This document shows positions 33,840 through 40,989 of a DNA stretch of 64,000 nucleotides, in pieces. The notes beneath the pieces are model-generated. The model had not been told where the DNA came from. It did no database searches and saw only the letters and a list, made by a program, of their open reading frames with translations. Origin of the DNA: Streptomyces alfalfae (GTDB lineage: Bacteria; Actinomycetota; Actinomycetes; Streptomycetales; Streptomycetaceae); contig NZ_QEXM01000042.1 in assembly GCF_004127445.1 (NCBI RefSeq), forward strand, positions 186,001-250,000, in the 5' to 3' direction. Made by a program: the position numbers and the translations under genes. Each line of letters begins with the position of its first letter. The first letter of the stretch is position 1.

Positions 33840-34574
33840 ATGAGCCTTGTCGTCTCCTCGCCGGCACGAGGCGTCGTCACCGTCACCCTGGACGTCCCCG
33901 AGCGCCGCAACGCGCTCTCCGCCGACCTGGTGGGAGCCCTGAGCGAGGCGCTGGGCGACCTCGGCGGCGACCCCGCCGTCCGCGCGGTCCTGCTCGCCCA
34001 CACCGGGCCGGCGTTCTGCTCGGGCGCGGACCTGAAGGCGCCGCCCGCACCGCACGACTTCGTACGGCTCCTGCGGCAGGTCGTCGAGCTGCCCAAGCCG
34101 GTGATCGCCCGCGTGGACGGCCATGTGCGGGCGGGCGGCATCGGGCTGCTCGGCGCGTGCGACATGGCGGTGGCGGGCCCCGGCGCGTCCTTCGCGCTCA
34201 CGGAGGTCCACATCGGCGTCGCCCCCGCCGTGATCTCCCTGACGCTGCTGCCCCGCGTCGACCCGGCCGCCGCGTCCCGCTACTGCCTCACCGGGGAGCG
34301 CTTCGAGGGGCCGGAAGCGGCCCGGATCGGCCTCGTCACCGCGTACGCGTCCGACGTCGACGCCACGCTCGGACCGCTGCTCGACGGGGTGCGGCGGGCC
34401 GCGCCGGGAGCCCTGGCCGAGACGAAGAAGCTGCTCACGGCTAGGGTGCTCGACGCATTCGACGACCAATCGGACGCTGTCGTCGCCCTGTCGGCGCGGC
34501 TCTTCGGCTCCGCCGAGGCGCGCGAGGGGATGGCGGCGTTCCTCGAACGACGGGAGCGCCCATGGGTGCTGTGA
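33840..34574 (+). CDS. enoyl-CoA hydratase/isomerase (AtuE/LiuC-like)
   Basis: A 244-residue crotonase-fold protein. The N-terminal VSSPARGVVTVTLDVPERRNALS and the first oxyanion motif AFCSGADLKA are canonical; the second is HVRAGGIGLLGACDMAVAGPGASFALTEVHIGV. It would hydrate the glutaconyl-type product of the carboxylase. AGGA is upstream of ATG 33840. The 3' end overlaps the next TetR gene by 13 bp. Together with AtuA, carboxylase and dehydrogenase genes it completes a short catabolic pathway. Confidence 0.88.
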   Translation: MSLVVSSPARGVVTVTLDVPERRNALSADLVGALSEALGDLGGDPAVRAVLLAHTGPAFCSGADLKAPPAPHDFVRLLRQVVELPKPVIARVDGHVRAGGIGLLGACDMAVAGPGASFALTEVHIGVAPAVISLTLLPRVDPAAASRYCLTGERFEGPEAARIGLVTAYASDVDATLGPLLDGVRRAAPGALAETKKLLTARVLDAFDDQSDAVVALSARLFGSAEAREGMAAFLERRERPWVL

Positions 34575-35152
34575 CCGCCGCCGACCGCTCGCCCAAGCAG
34601 GACCGCAGCCGCGCGACGCGGCAGCGGCTCCTGGAGGCCGCCGTGTCCTGCCTCGCCGAGCGCGGCTGGGCGGGCTCCACGGTCTCGGTGGTCGCCGAGC
34701 GGGCCGGTGTCTCGCGGGGCGCGGCGCAGCACCACTTCCCGACCCGGGAGGACCTCTTCACCGCCGCCGTCGAGTACGTGGCGGAGCAGCGCTCCACGGC
34801 CCTGCGCGCCCTGCCCGCGCAGGACAGGGCCTCGGTCGTCGCGGCCCTGGTGGACCTCTACACCGGTCCGCTCTTCCGCGCGGCGCTCCACCTCTGGGTG
34901 GCCGCCTCCGACGAGCCGCAGCTCGGGGCCCGCGTCACGGAGCTGGAGGCCCGCGTGGGCCGCGAGACGCACCGCATCGCGGTGGAACTCCTCGGCGCCG
35001 ACGAGTCGGTCCCCGGCGTCCGCGAGACCATCCAGGGCCTGCTGGACATGGCGCGGGGCCTCGGTCTCGCGAACCTCCTGACGGACGACGGGGCCCGCCG
35101 GGCCCGGGTGGTGGCCCAGTGGACGGCGCTGGTGGAACGGGCGCTGCGCTGA
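34562..35152 (+). CDS. TetR family regulator of the Atu-like operon
   Basis: A 196-residue TetR regulator. The HTH lies at about residues 20-65 (RQRLLEAAVSCLAERGWAGSTVSVVAERAGVSRGAAQHHFPTREDLFTAAVEYVAEQR), with a helical ligand domain behind. It is the last gene of the catabolic operon and overlaps the hydratase gene by 13 bp. It is therefore likely to control the operon, probably through the palindrome at 26433-26446, and to sense an acyl-CoA or precursor. A perfect hairpin terminates the operon after it. Confidence 0.87.
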   Translation: MGAVTAADRSPKQDRSRATRQRLLEAAVSCLAERGWAGSTVSVVAERAGVSRGAAQHHFPTREDLFTAAVEYVAEQRSTALRALPAQDRASVVAALVDLYTGPLFRAALHLWVAASDEPQLGARVTELEARVGRETHRIAVELLGADESVPGVRETIQGLLDMARGLGLANLLTDDGARRARVVAQWTALVERALR

Positions 35153-35159
35153 CGCCCCA

Positions 35160-35191
35160 CCGGAGGGGCGGGCACGGGCCGGCCCCTCCGG
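35160..35191. terminator. 10-bp hairpin terminator
   Basis: CCGGAGGGGC (35160-35169) pairs with GCCCCTCCGG (35182-35191). It lies 8 bp after the TetR stop and 32 bp before the stop of convergent citrate synthase 2. Confidence 0.65.
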
Positions 35192-35222
35192 CACACGAGA
35201 ACGCGGGCCCTGGGACGGGACC

Positions 35223-36323
35223 TCAGCCCGCGATGTCCCCGTACCCCTCGATCTCCCGGGGGTCGCGCGAGCCGGGCCCGATGTACCTGGCGGAGGGCCG
35301 CACCAGCCGCCCCGTCCGCTTCTGCTCAAGGATGTGCGCCGACCATCCGGCGGTCCTGGCGCAGGTGAACATCGACGTGAACATGTGCGCCGGCACCTCC
35401 GCGAAGTCGAGGACGATCGCCGCCCAGAACTCCACGTTCGTGGCGAGCACCCGGTCGGGCCGCCGCGCGTGCAGCTCGTCGAGCGCCGCCTTCTCCAGCG
35501 CCTCGGCGACTTCGAAGCGGGGCGCGCCCAGCTCACGCGCCGTACGGCGCAGCACCCGCGCCCGGGGGTCCTCGGCCCGGTACACGCGGTGCCCGAAGCC
35601 CATCAGGCGCTCACCCTTGTCCAGGGCCCGCTTCACGTACGCCACCGCGTCCCCGGTGCGCTCGATCTCCTCGATCATGCCGAGCACCCGGGAGGGCGCG
35701 CCGCCGTGCAGCGGGCCCGACATGGCGCCGACGGCCCCGGAGAGCGCCGCCGCCACGTCCGCGCCGGTGGAGGCGATGACGCGGGCGGTGAACGTGGAGG
35801 CGTTCATGCCGTGCTCGGCGGCCGAGGTCCAGTAGGCGTCGACGGCCTTGACGTGCTTGGGGTCGGGCTCGCCGCGCCAGCGCTTCATGAACCGCTCGAC
35901 GACCGTCTCGGCCTTGTCGATCTCCCGCTGCGGCACCATCGGGAGGCCCTGGCCGCGGGCCGACTGGGCCACGTACGACAGGGCCATGACGGCGGCGCGG
36001 GCCAGGTCCTCGCGGGCCTGCCGCTCGTCGATGTCCAGGAGCGGGCGCAGGCCCCACACGGGGGCGAGCATCGCCAGCGCGGACTGGACGTCGACGCGGA
36101 TGTCCCCGGAGTGGACCGGGATCGGGAACGGCTCGGCGGGCGGCAGACCGGGGTTGAAGGCGCCGTCGACGAGCAGGCCCCACACGTTTCCGAAGGAGAC
36201 GTGGCCGACCAGGTCCTCGATGTCGACTCCGCGGTAACGCAGCGCGCCACCTTCCTTGTCCGGTTCGGCGATCTCCGTCTCGAACGCGATGACTCCTTCA
36301 AGTCCGGGTACGAAGTCGGACAT
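35223..36323 (-). CDS. citA: citrate synthase 2
   Basis: A 366-residue citrate synthase of the short bacterial type II form, condensing acetyl-CoA (or propionyl-CoA) with oxaloacetate. The N-terminus (FVPGLEGVIAFETEIAEPDKEGGALRYRGVDIEDL), the catalytic segment with MSGPLHGGAPSRVLGM, the His region GFGHRVYRAEDPRA and the late Asp (IVLDFAEVPAHMFT) are present. The ATG at 36323 is supported by position. It converges with the TetR gene and diverges from pdxH with a 336-bp gap. The symbol follows common streptomycete use for the second citrate synthase. Confidence 0.9.
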   Translation of the reverse strand: MSDFVPGLEGVIAFETEIAEPDKEGGALRYRGVDIEDLVGHVSFGNVWGLLVDGAFNPGLPPAEPFPIPVHSGDIRVDVQSALAMLAPVWGLRPLLDIDERQAREDLARAAVMALSYVAQSARGQGLPMVPQREIDKAETVVERFMKRWRGEPDPKHVKAVDAYWTSAAEHGMNASTFTARVIASTGADVAAALSGAVGAMSGPLHGGAPSRVLGMIEEIERTGDAVAYVKRALDKGERLMGFGHRVYRAEDPRARVLRRTARELGAPRFEVAEALEKAALDELHARRPDRVLATNVEFWAAIVLDFAEVPAHMFTSMFTCARTAGWSAHILEQKRTGRLVRPSARYIGPGSRDPREIEGYGDIAG

Positions 36324-36386
36324 CAGGCGGCTCCTCGTGGTGGGTTCGACGTGATGGTGTTCGCGTGAGGCAAGGCGATCAGCTCA

Positions 36387-36399
36387 TGACCATCGGTCA
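36387..36399. promoter_or_regulatory. 5-3-5 palindrome upstream of citrate synthase 2
   Basis: TGACC-ATC-GGTCA is perfect and lies 64 bp before the start codon of the citrate synthase gene, within the 336-bp gap to pdxH. A second one, GGCAC-TCA-GTGCC (36570-36582), is nearer pdxH. Otherwise the gap 36324-36659 shows nothing I can name. Confidence 0.3.
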
Positions 36400-36659
36400 A
36401 AAGGGCGATCACGGCCCGGTTACACGGTCTGGCGCGCCCAGGTGCAGGCGCGTTCCTCGACTCGCGGTCCGGAACGTTCACCCCGGTGATGCCCAGTGAG
36501 GCTGGTGGTCACCCAACCGGTTCGGCAGCAGGACGATATCCCTTGGTGCCACCTTTGGCGATGAGATGCGGCACTCAGTGCCACACGTCACCCCTCCGTT
36601 CACCTCTCCGTGGCCGCCGCGCCCGCCGGCCGTCCAACGGCATACGGCAGGATGGCGGT

Positions 36660-37346
36660 GTGACCGACTCCAGTGCCTCCTCGCCCGAATCCCCGCCCGA
36701 GCCGGCCGGCATGCGCGAGCAGTACGTCACCGATGGGCTCGCCGAGACCGAGCTGCCGGCCGACCCCATGGACCAGTTCGCCCTCTGGTTCAAGGAGGCG
36801 GCGCGCGAGACCGCCCTCGTGCACGAGCCCAACGCCATGGTCGTCTCCACCGCCGACGCCGAGGGCAGGCCGAGCTCCCGCACGGTTCTGCTGAAGGCCT
36901 TCGACGAGCGGGGCTTCGTCTTCTTCACCAACTACGCCTCCCGCAAGGCCCGCGAGCTGTCCGCCAACCCGTACGTCTCGCTGCTCTTCCCCTGGCACCC
37001 CATGGCCCGCCAGGTCATCGTCACCGGCACGGCGACGCGCGTGGGCCGCGAGGAGACGGTCGCCTACTTCCGCACCCGCCCGCACGGCTCCCAGCTCGGC
37101 GCGTGGGCCAGCGCGCAGTCCTCCGTGCTCGTCTCCCGCGAGGAACTGGACCGCTCCTACGCCGACTTGGCGGCCCGCTACCCCGAGGGCGAACAGGTCC
37201 CGGCGCCCCCGAACTGGGGCGGCTTCCGCGTGTCCCCGCGGACGGTGGAATTCTGGCAGGGCAGGACCAACCGCCTCCACGACCGCCTGCGGTACGCCCG
37301 CGACACGGAGAGCGGCGCGTGGCGAGTGGAGCGCCTGAGCCCGTGA
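36660..37346 (+). CDS. pdxH: pyridoxamine 5'-phosphate oxidase
   Basis: An FMN enzyme that oxidises pyridoxine/pyridoxamine phosphate to PLP, 228 residues, the usual length. The substrate/FMN motifs are AMVVSTADAEGRPSSRTVLLKAFDERGFVFFTNYASRKARELSANP in sequence order, LLFPWHPMARQVIVTGTA, and the C-terminal FWQGRTNRLHDRLRYARD with the family end W-R-V-E-R-L-S-P. The start is GTG 36660, with AGGA seven bases upstream; earlier ATGs in the frame (36486) would add a long non-conserved leader. Confidence 0.92.
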   Translation: MTDSSASSPESPPEPAGMREQYVTDGLAETELPADPMDQFALWFKEAARETALVHEPNAMVVSTADAEGRPSSRTVLLKAFDERGFVFFTNYASRKARELSANPYVSLLFPWHPMARQVIVTGTATRVGREETVAYFRTRPHGSQLGAWASAQSSVLVSREELDRSYADLAARYPEGEQVPAPPNWGGFRVSPRTVEFWQGRTNRLHDRLRYARDTESGAWRVERLSP

Positions 37347-37354
37347 GGCGTCGG

Positions 37355-37373
37355 GCCCGTCCGGCGTGCGAGG
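37355..37373. repeat. dispersed 3'-end repeat, copy 2 (inverted)
   Basis: The sequence GCCCGTCCGGCGTGCGAGG is, on the other strand, 16/19 equal to the core at 15897-15915. It fills the 39-bp gap between the pdxH stop and the hydrolase stop, again a convergent gene junction. Confidence 0.5.
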
Positions 37374-37385
37374 ACGAGCCGGGGG

Positions 37386-38249
37386 CTAACCGGTGAGGAC
37401 CCCGTCCAGGAACGGCTCGATCGCCGCGCGCCAGGCGTCGGGCTGGTCGTAGTGGACCAGGTGCCCGGCGTCCGCGACCTCCGCGTACTCGCCGCGGGGC
37501 AGCACGCGGACCATCTCCTGGGACTCGGCGCGCCCGAGGTCGCCGTAGAGCCCCCGGACGACGAGGGTGGGGCAGCGGACCTGGATCAGCTCGTCCCAGT
37601 GCGCGTCGTGCACCCACGTCTCGCGTGACCTCAGCATCTGGGCGGGGTCGAAGACGGGCCGCCAGCCGTCGGCGCCCTCGGCCATGACCTCGGCGAAGAA
37701 CTCCCCGCGCGAGGGGTTGGGGCGCTCGACCCACGGGTCGTCCTCGCCGAACCACTTGCGGACGTCGGCGAGCGTGGCGAAGGGGACGGGCCAGGACGTG
37801 AACCAGCCCTCCCACTCCCGCTGCGAGGCCGCGCCCAGCGCGGAGGCCCGCATGTCGCAGATGACCAGTCCCCTGACCAGATCGGGGCGGCGCGCGGCGA
37901 GCTGCCAGGCGGTGAGGGCGCCCATGGAGTGGCCGATGAGCACGGCGGGCGCGAGCCCGAGCTGTTCCAGGGCGGCCGCGGCGTCGTCCACGTAGGCCTC
38001 GCGGGTGTAGGGCCCCTCCGGGGGCTTCTCGCTGCGACCGTGGCCCCGCTGGTCGAGGGCGACCGCGCGGTGCCGCTCGGAGAGCCAGCGGGCGGTGTCC
38101 GCCCAGTGCGAGGCGCGGCCCATCAGGCCGTGCAGCAACAGCACGCCGCCCGGTGACCGCTCGGCCTCCCTGAGCTTGGGAGGGTCGGCGAACTCCCAGG
38201 CGGCGAGGTGTACGCCACCCGCGCCCCTCACGTCGATGCGCCGCACCAT
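37386..38249 (-). CDS. alpha/beta hydrolase
   Basis: A 287-residue alpha/beta-hydrolase. The oxyanion segment is LLLHGLMGRASHW, the nucleophile elbow is GHSMG (Ser at about residue 120), the acid is likely in CPTLVVRGLYGDLGR and the catalytic His is in VADAGHLVHYDQPDAW. It is typical of epoxide-hydrolase/pimeloyl-ester-hydrolase-like enzymes of unknown substrate. The start at 38249 (MVRRIDVRG) has AGGA close upstream; the frame to 38303 adds a non-conserved stretch. A LexA-like box lies 70-85 bp upstream. Confidence 0.85.
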   Translation of the reverse strand: MVRRIDVRGAGGVHLAAWEFADPPKLREAERSPGGVLLLHGLMGRASHWADTARWLSERHRAVALDQRGHGRSEKPPEGPYTREAYVDDAAAALEQLGLAPAVLIGHSMGALTAWQLAARRPDLVRGLVICDMRASALGAASQREWEGWFTSWPVPFATLADVRKWFGEDDPWVERPNPSRGEFFAEVMAEGADGWRPVFDPAQMLRSRETWVHDAHWDELIQVRCPTLVVRGLYGDLGRAESQEMVRVLPRGEYAEVADAGHLVHYDQPDAWRAAIEPFLDGVLTG

Positions 38250-38318
38250 GATTCCTGGCACCCCCCTGGATTCCGTCGGGATCCCCGCCTGGGCCTGCTC
38301 CACGCCCCCCGCACGCTA

Positions 38319-38334
38319 TCGAACTCTTCTTCGA
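38319..38334. promoter_or_regulatory. LexA/SOS-box-like site upstream of hydrolase
   Basis: TCGAAC-TCTT-CTTCGA lies 70 bp before the hydrolase start. The actinobacterial/Bacillus SOS box is TCGAAC-N4-GTTCGA, so only the first base of the second arm differs. The minus-strand -10/-35 positions of the hydrolase would fall near it. Binding is not shown. Confidence 0.35.
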
Positions 38335-38411
38335 AAACGAGCGGATGGCCGATAACACCCCTCGTTCGGGTGACCACACTCAAGGATTGACCCGCGTCGC
38401 CGAGGGGAGAT

Positions 38412-38528
38412 CTTTCTCAGGGGACGGGCCGCTCGGGGAAACCGGCCCGAAGGGACTGACCCTGAGAGCTCGGGGCTCCGGGTCAGCACAGGGGAGGACA
38501 GGCCCCGGCGCCGCAGGGCGCCGGGGCC
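38412..38528 (+). ncRNA. candidate structured RNA with alternative pairings and terminal hairpin
   Basis: Pairing A: CTCAGGG (38416-38422) with CCCTGAG (38460-38466), enclosing the hairpin CGGGCC (38425-38430)/GGCCCG (38444-38449). Pairing B: CTGACCC (38456-38462) with GGGTCAG (38480-38486), which uses the same CCC and so excludes A. Then follows a perfect 12-bp stem with GCAG loop, GGCCCCGGCGCC (38501-38512)/GGCGCCGGGGCC (38517-38528). The order switch-then-terminator fits a + strand RNA, but no clear promoter or + strand target gene is seen, and the complement folds as well. The rest of the 38250-38901 gap holds a LexA-like box and a 23-bp palindrome only. Confidence 0.4.
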
Positions 38529-38833
38529 CTCATCGTGCGCGCCCGGCGACCGGCGCGCACGCGGGCGCCCACTCGCACGCCCGCACTGCTCAGGGCGCAC
38601 CTGCTCACGAAGACGCTCAGCCCGGGGACGCTCGCGCTCGGCGCGCGGACCTCCGGGCTCACCAGACGGGCACATCCTCCTGCCCCCTCTCCGGCCGGGC
38701 GGCCAGACCTGGCGTCGACACGGTCAAGAGCACTCAGGTCATATGCCTCTCGCGACAGCCTCGCACGCGAAACGCGCGTCCGCTGCAATTCCGCACACTG
38801 AATCTTGGTCTCCGCGAGATTTCACCGGTCCGT

Positions 38834-38880
38834 GCGCTGCCGTCAACTTTCCTTGCGGCAAGGAAAGTTGACGGCAGCGC
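38834..38880. terminator. 23-bp perfect palindrome after the iron regulator gene
   Basis: The arms 38834-38856 and 38858-38880 are perfect inverted copies around a single G at 38857. The core is CAACTTTCCTTGC-G-GCAAGGAAAGTTG. It begins 22 bp after the stop of the DtxR-type gene (read on the minus strand), so it most likely ends that transcript. There is no T-tract. Confidence 0.55.
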
Positions 38881-38901
38881 CGACGGCGGGACGCGCGCCC
38901 C

Positions 38902-39594
38902 TCAGCGCTTGGCGACGAAGACGTGCGAAGCGACCTCCGAGGACAGCTCCGCGGCCTCGCCGCTGCTGCCCACGAGCACACCGCCCGCCGACTCCGTCAC
39001 GCTCACCACGGAGCCCGGCTGCACGCCGGCCCGCCGCAGCGTGTACATCAGCTGGGCGTCCGTCTGGATCGGCTCGCCGATGCGGCGCACGACGACCGTC
39101 TTGCCCTCGGCGCCCGGGTCGAGCTCCGTCAGCGAGACCATGCCCTCGTCCAGGAACGGGTCCGCGCCGTCCTTCTCGCCCAGCTCCTCCAGGCCCGGGA
39201 TCGGGTTCCCGTACGGAGACTCGGTCGGGTGGCGCAGGAGCTCCAGGACGCGGCGCTCCACCGCCTCGCTCATCACGTGCTCCCAGCGGCACGCCTCGGC
39301 GTGCACCTGCTCCCATTCGAGCCCGATCACGTCGACGAGCAGGCACTCCGCCAGGCGGTGCTTGCGCATCACACGGGTGGCGAGGCGGCGGCCCTCCTCG
39401 GTGAGCTCCAGATGCCGGTCGCTGGCGACCGCCACCAGGCCGTCACGCTCCATCCGCGCCACGGTCTGGCTCACCGTCGGGCCGCTCTGGTCGAGCCGCT
39501 CGGCGATCCGGGCGCGCATGGGGACCACACCTTCCTCCTCCAGTTCGAGGATGGTGCGCAAATACATCTCAGTGGTGTCAATCAGCCCCGACAT
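38902..39594 (-). CDS. dmdR1: iron-dependent DtxR-family regulator (DmdR1-like)
   Basis: A 230-residue metalloregulator. All DtxR ligands fall at exactly the classical numbers: M10, C102, E105, H106 for the primary site and H79, E83, H98 for the ancillary site. The HTH is MRARIAERLDQSGPTVSQTVARMERDGLV, and an SH3-like C-terminal domain (about 150-230) is present. With Fe2+ it represses siderophore and iron-uptake genes by binding iron boxes. The symbol rests on the match to S. coelicolor DmdR1 and on the neighbouring SIS gene, from memory. No iron box is seen in its own upstream region. Confidence 0.88.
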   Translation of the reverse strand: MSGLIDTTEMYLRTILELEEEGVVPMRARIAERLDQSGPTVSQTVARMERDGLVAVASDRHLELTEEGRRLATRVMRKHRLAECLLVDVIGLEWEQVHAEACRWEHVMSEAVERRVLELLRHPTESPYGNPIPGLEELGEKDGADPFLDEGMVSLTELDPGAEGKTVVVRRIGEPIQTDAQLMYTLRRAGVQPGSVVSVTESAGGVLVGSSGEAAELSSEVASHVFVAKR

Positions 39595-39706
39595 GGGTGC
39601 CCCTCAGAATCGCTCGTGCGCTGGCCCTGCCCTCAATTCTGACGCATACCACTGACAACCGTGCCGCGCCGTGGGAAAACCGGCCCCGTACCGCCCTGCG
39701 ACCCTG

Positions 39707-39736
39707 TTGACAGGGCACTGGTCCAGACCGCAACGT
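39707..39736 (+). promoter_or_regulatory. putative promoter of SIS gene (leaderless)
   Basis: TTGACA (39707-39712) is followed after 18 bp by the weak -10 CAACGT (39731-39736). The expected transcription start is at or next to the ATG at 39744, and no Shine-Dalgarno is present, so the mRNA may be leaderless. Confidence 0.4.
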
Positions 39737-39743
39737 GATGCGA

Positions 39744-40508
39744 ATGAGCTCGAAGAGCGAGGGCAAAACAGCCGGTCAGTACTTCGACGCGGCCATCGAT
39801 CTGCTGCGCCGTGTCCGCGACGAGGAGTCCGGGAGCATCGCGGAAGCCGGCACCCTGCTGGCCGACGCGGTCGAGTCCGGCGGACGCCTCTTCGCCTTCG
39901 GCGCGGGCCACTCCTCGCTCGCCGCGCAGGACGTCGTCTACCGCGCCGGCGGGCTCGCCCTCATGAACCTCCTCGCCGTGCCCGGCGCGGTCGGCGTCGA
40001 CGTGATGCCGGCGACCCTGGGCTCCGCCCTGGAGCGGGTCGACGGCCTCGCGGGCGCCGTCCTGGACTCCAGCCCCGCGAAGCCCGGCGACGTCCTCGTG
40101 ATCATCTCCCTCTCGGGCCGGAACTCACTGCCCGTGGAGATGGCGATGAACGCCCGCGCGCTGGGCCTGAAGGTCATCGGCGTGACCTCCGTGGCGTACG
40201 CCTCCGAGACCCGCTCACGTCACATGTCGGGCACGTTCCTGCTCGACCACTGCGACGTCGTGATCGACTCCAAGATCGCGGTGGGGGACGCGGAGCTGTC
40301 CCTCGACGGGGTGGACGCGCCGTTCGGCTCCGCGTCCAGCGTCGTGACGGGAGCCCTGCTCCAGGCCATCACCGCCACCGCGATCGAACGCCTGGCCGAA
40401 CGGGGAATCCAGCCGCCCCTGCTCCGCTCCGGAAACGTGGACGGCGGCCACGACTGGAACGGCCGCATCTTCCAGCAGTACGCCGACAGAATCTTCTACC
40501 GCCACTGA
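39744..40508 (+). CDS. SIS domain protein (phosphosugar isomerase/regulator-like)
   Basis: A 254-residue protein with one sugar-isomerase (SIS) domain. The sugar-phosphate-binding segments are FAFGAGHSSLAAQDVVYRAGGL and VIISLSGRNSLPVEMAMNARALGLKVIGVTS, followed by the C-terminal NVDGGHDWNGRIFQQYADRIFYRH. It resembles YfhH/GutQ-like and N-acetylmuramic/GlcNAc-6P related proteins. The reaction is not certain. Start at ATG 39744 (MSSKSEG); GTG 39735 is the first in-frame alternative. It is divergent from the iron regulator gene. Confidence 0.8.
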   Translation: MSSKSEGKTAGQYFDAAIDLLRRVRDEESGSIAEAGTLLADAVESGGRLFAFGAGHSSLAAQDVVYRAGGLALMNLLAVPGAVGVDVMPATLGSALERVDGLAGAVLDSSPAKPGDVLVIISLSGRNSLPVEMAMNARALGLKVIGVTSVAYASETRSRHMSGTFLLDHCDVVIDSKIAVGDAELSLDGVDAPFGSASSVVTGALLQAITATAIERLAERGIQPPLLRSGNVDGGHDWNGRIFQQYADRIFYRH

Positions 40509-40622
40509 CCCGACCCGCCCCACGACAGGCGACTCGCCCCCCTCACTCCGCGACAGCCGACTCGCGCCCGGAGGGGGACGTGCCGGTCTACCCGCCCGGA
40601 GCCCGTCAACCACGTCTCGCCT

Positions 40623-40960
40623 CCCCGAAGCACCCGAAGCACCCGAAGCACCAAGGGGCCGCGCAGGCGATGGCGAGGACGGACATACCGGCGCGGCCCC
40701 GCCCCAAAACGGCGAGGCGGAAAACGACGACGCACCGCCGGGACCGGCGAGGCACCGCCAGGCCGGACGAGGCAAGCCCCGAAGACGAGGCAAGCCCCCG
40801 GGGACGACGCGCCGCCGGGCCGGACGGAGGCACCGCCGGGACCGGCGAGGCAAGTCCCGGAGACGAGGCACCGCCGGGCCGGACGAGGCAAGCCCCGGAG
40901 ACGAGGCACCGCCAGGCCGGACGAGGCATGCCCCGAAGGCGAGGCACGCCCCGGGGGCGG
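40623..40960. repeat. gene-free repeat region: 9-bp run and 38-bp minisatellite
   Basis: A run of CACCCGAAG copies (40631-40652) is followed by an array built on CGAGGCA. CGAGGCA-type starts lie at 40748, 40768, 40786, 40825, 40846, 40864, 40884, 40902, 40922 and 40940, so steps alternate 20 and 18 bp (38-bp unit), with one 39-bp and one 21-bp exception. The whole 481-bp gap between the SIS and PAS genes (40509-40989) shows no plausible gene. ORFs over it are GC-driven. Confidence 0.82.
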
Positions 40961-40989
40961 GGTGGGCCGGTGGGCCGGAGCGGGGACGG

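Noticed and set aside
38453..38486. CTGAGAG similarity to the thiamine pyrophosphate riboswitch core
   Set aside because: The other TPP elements (ACC-N-TGA and the P4/P5 sequences) are absent. The match is explained by the CCCTGAG arm.
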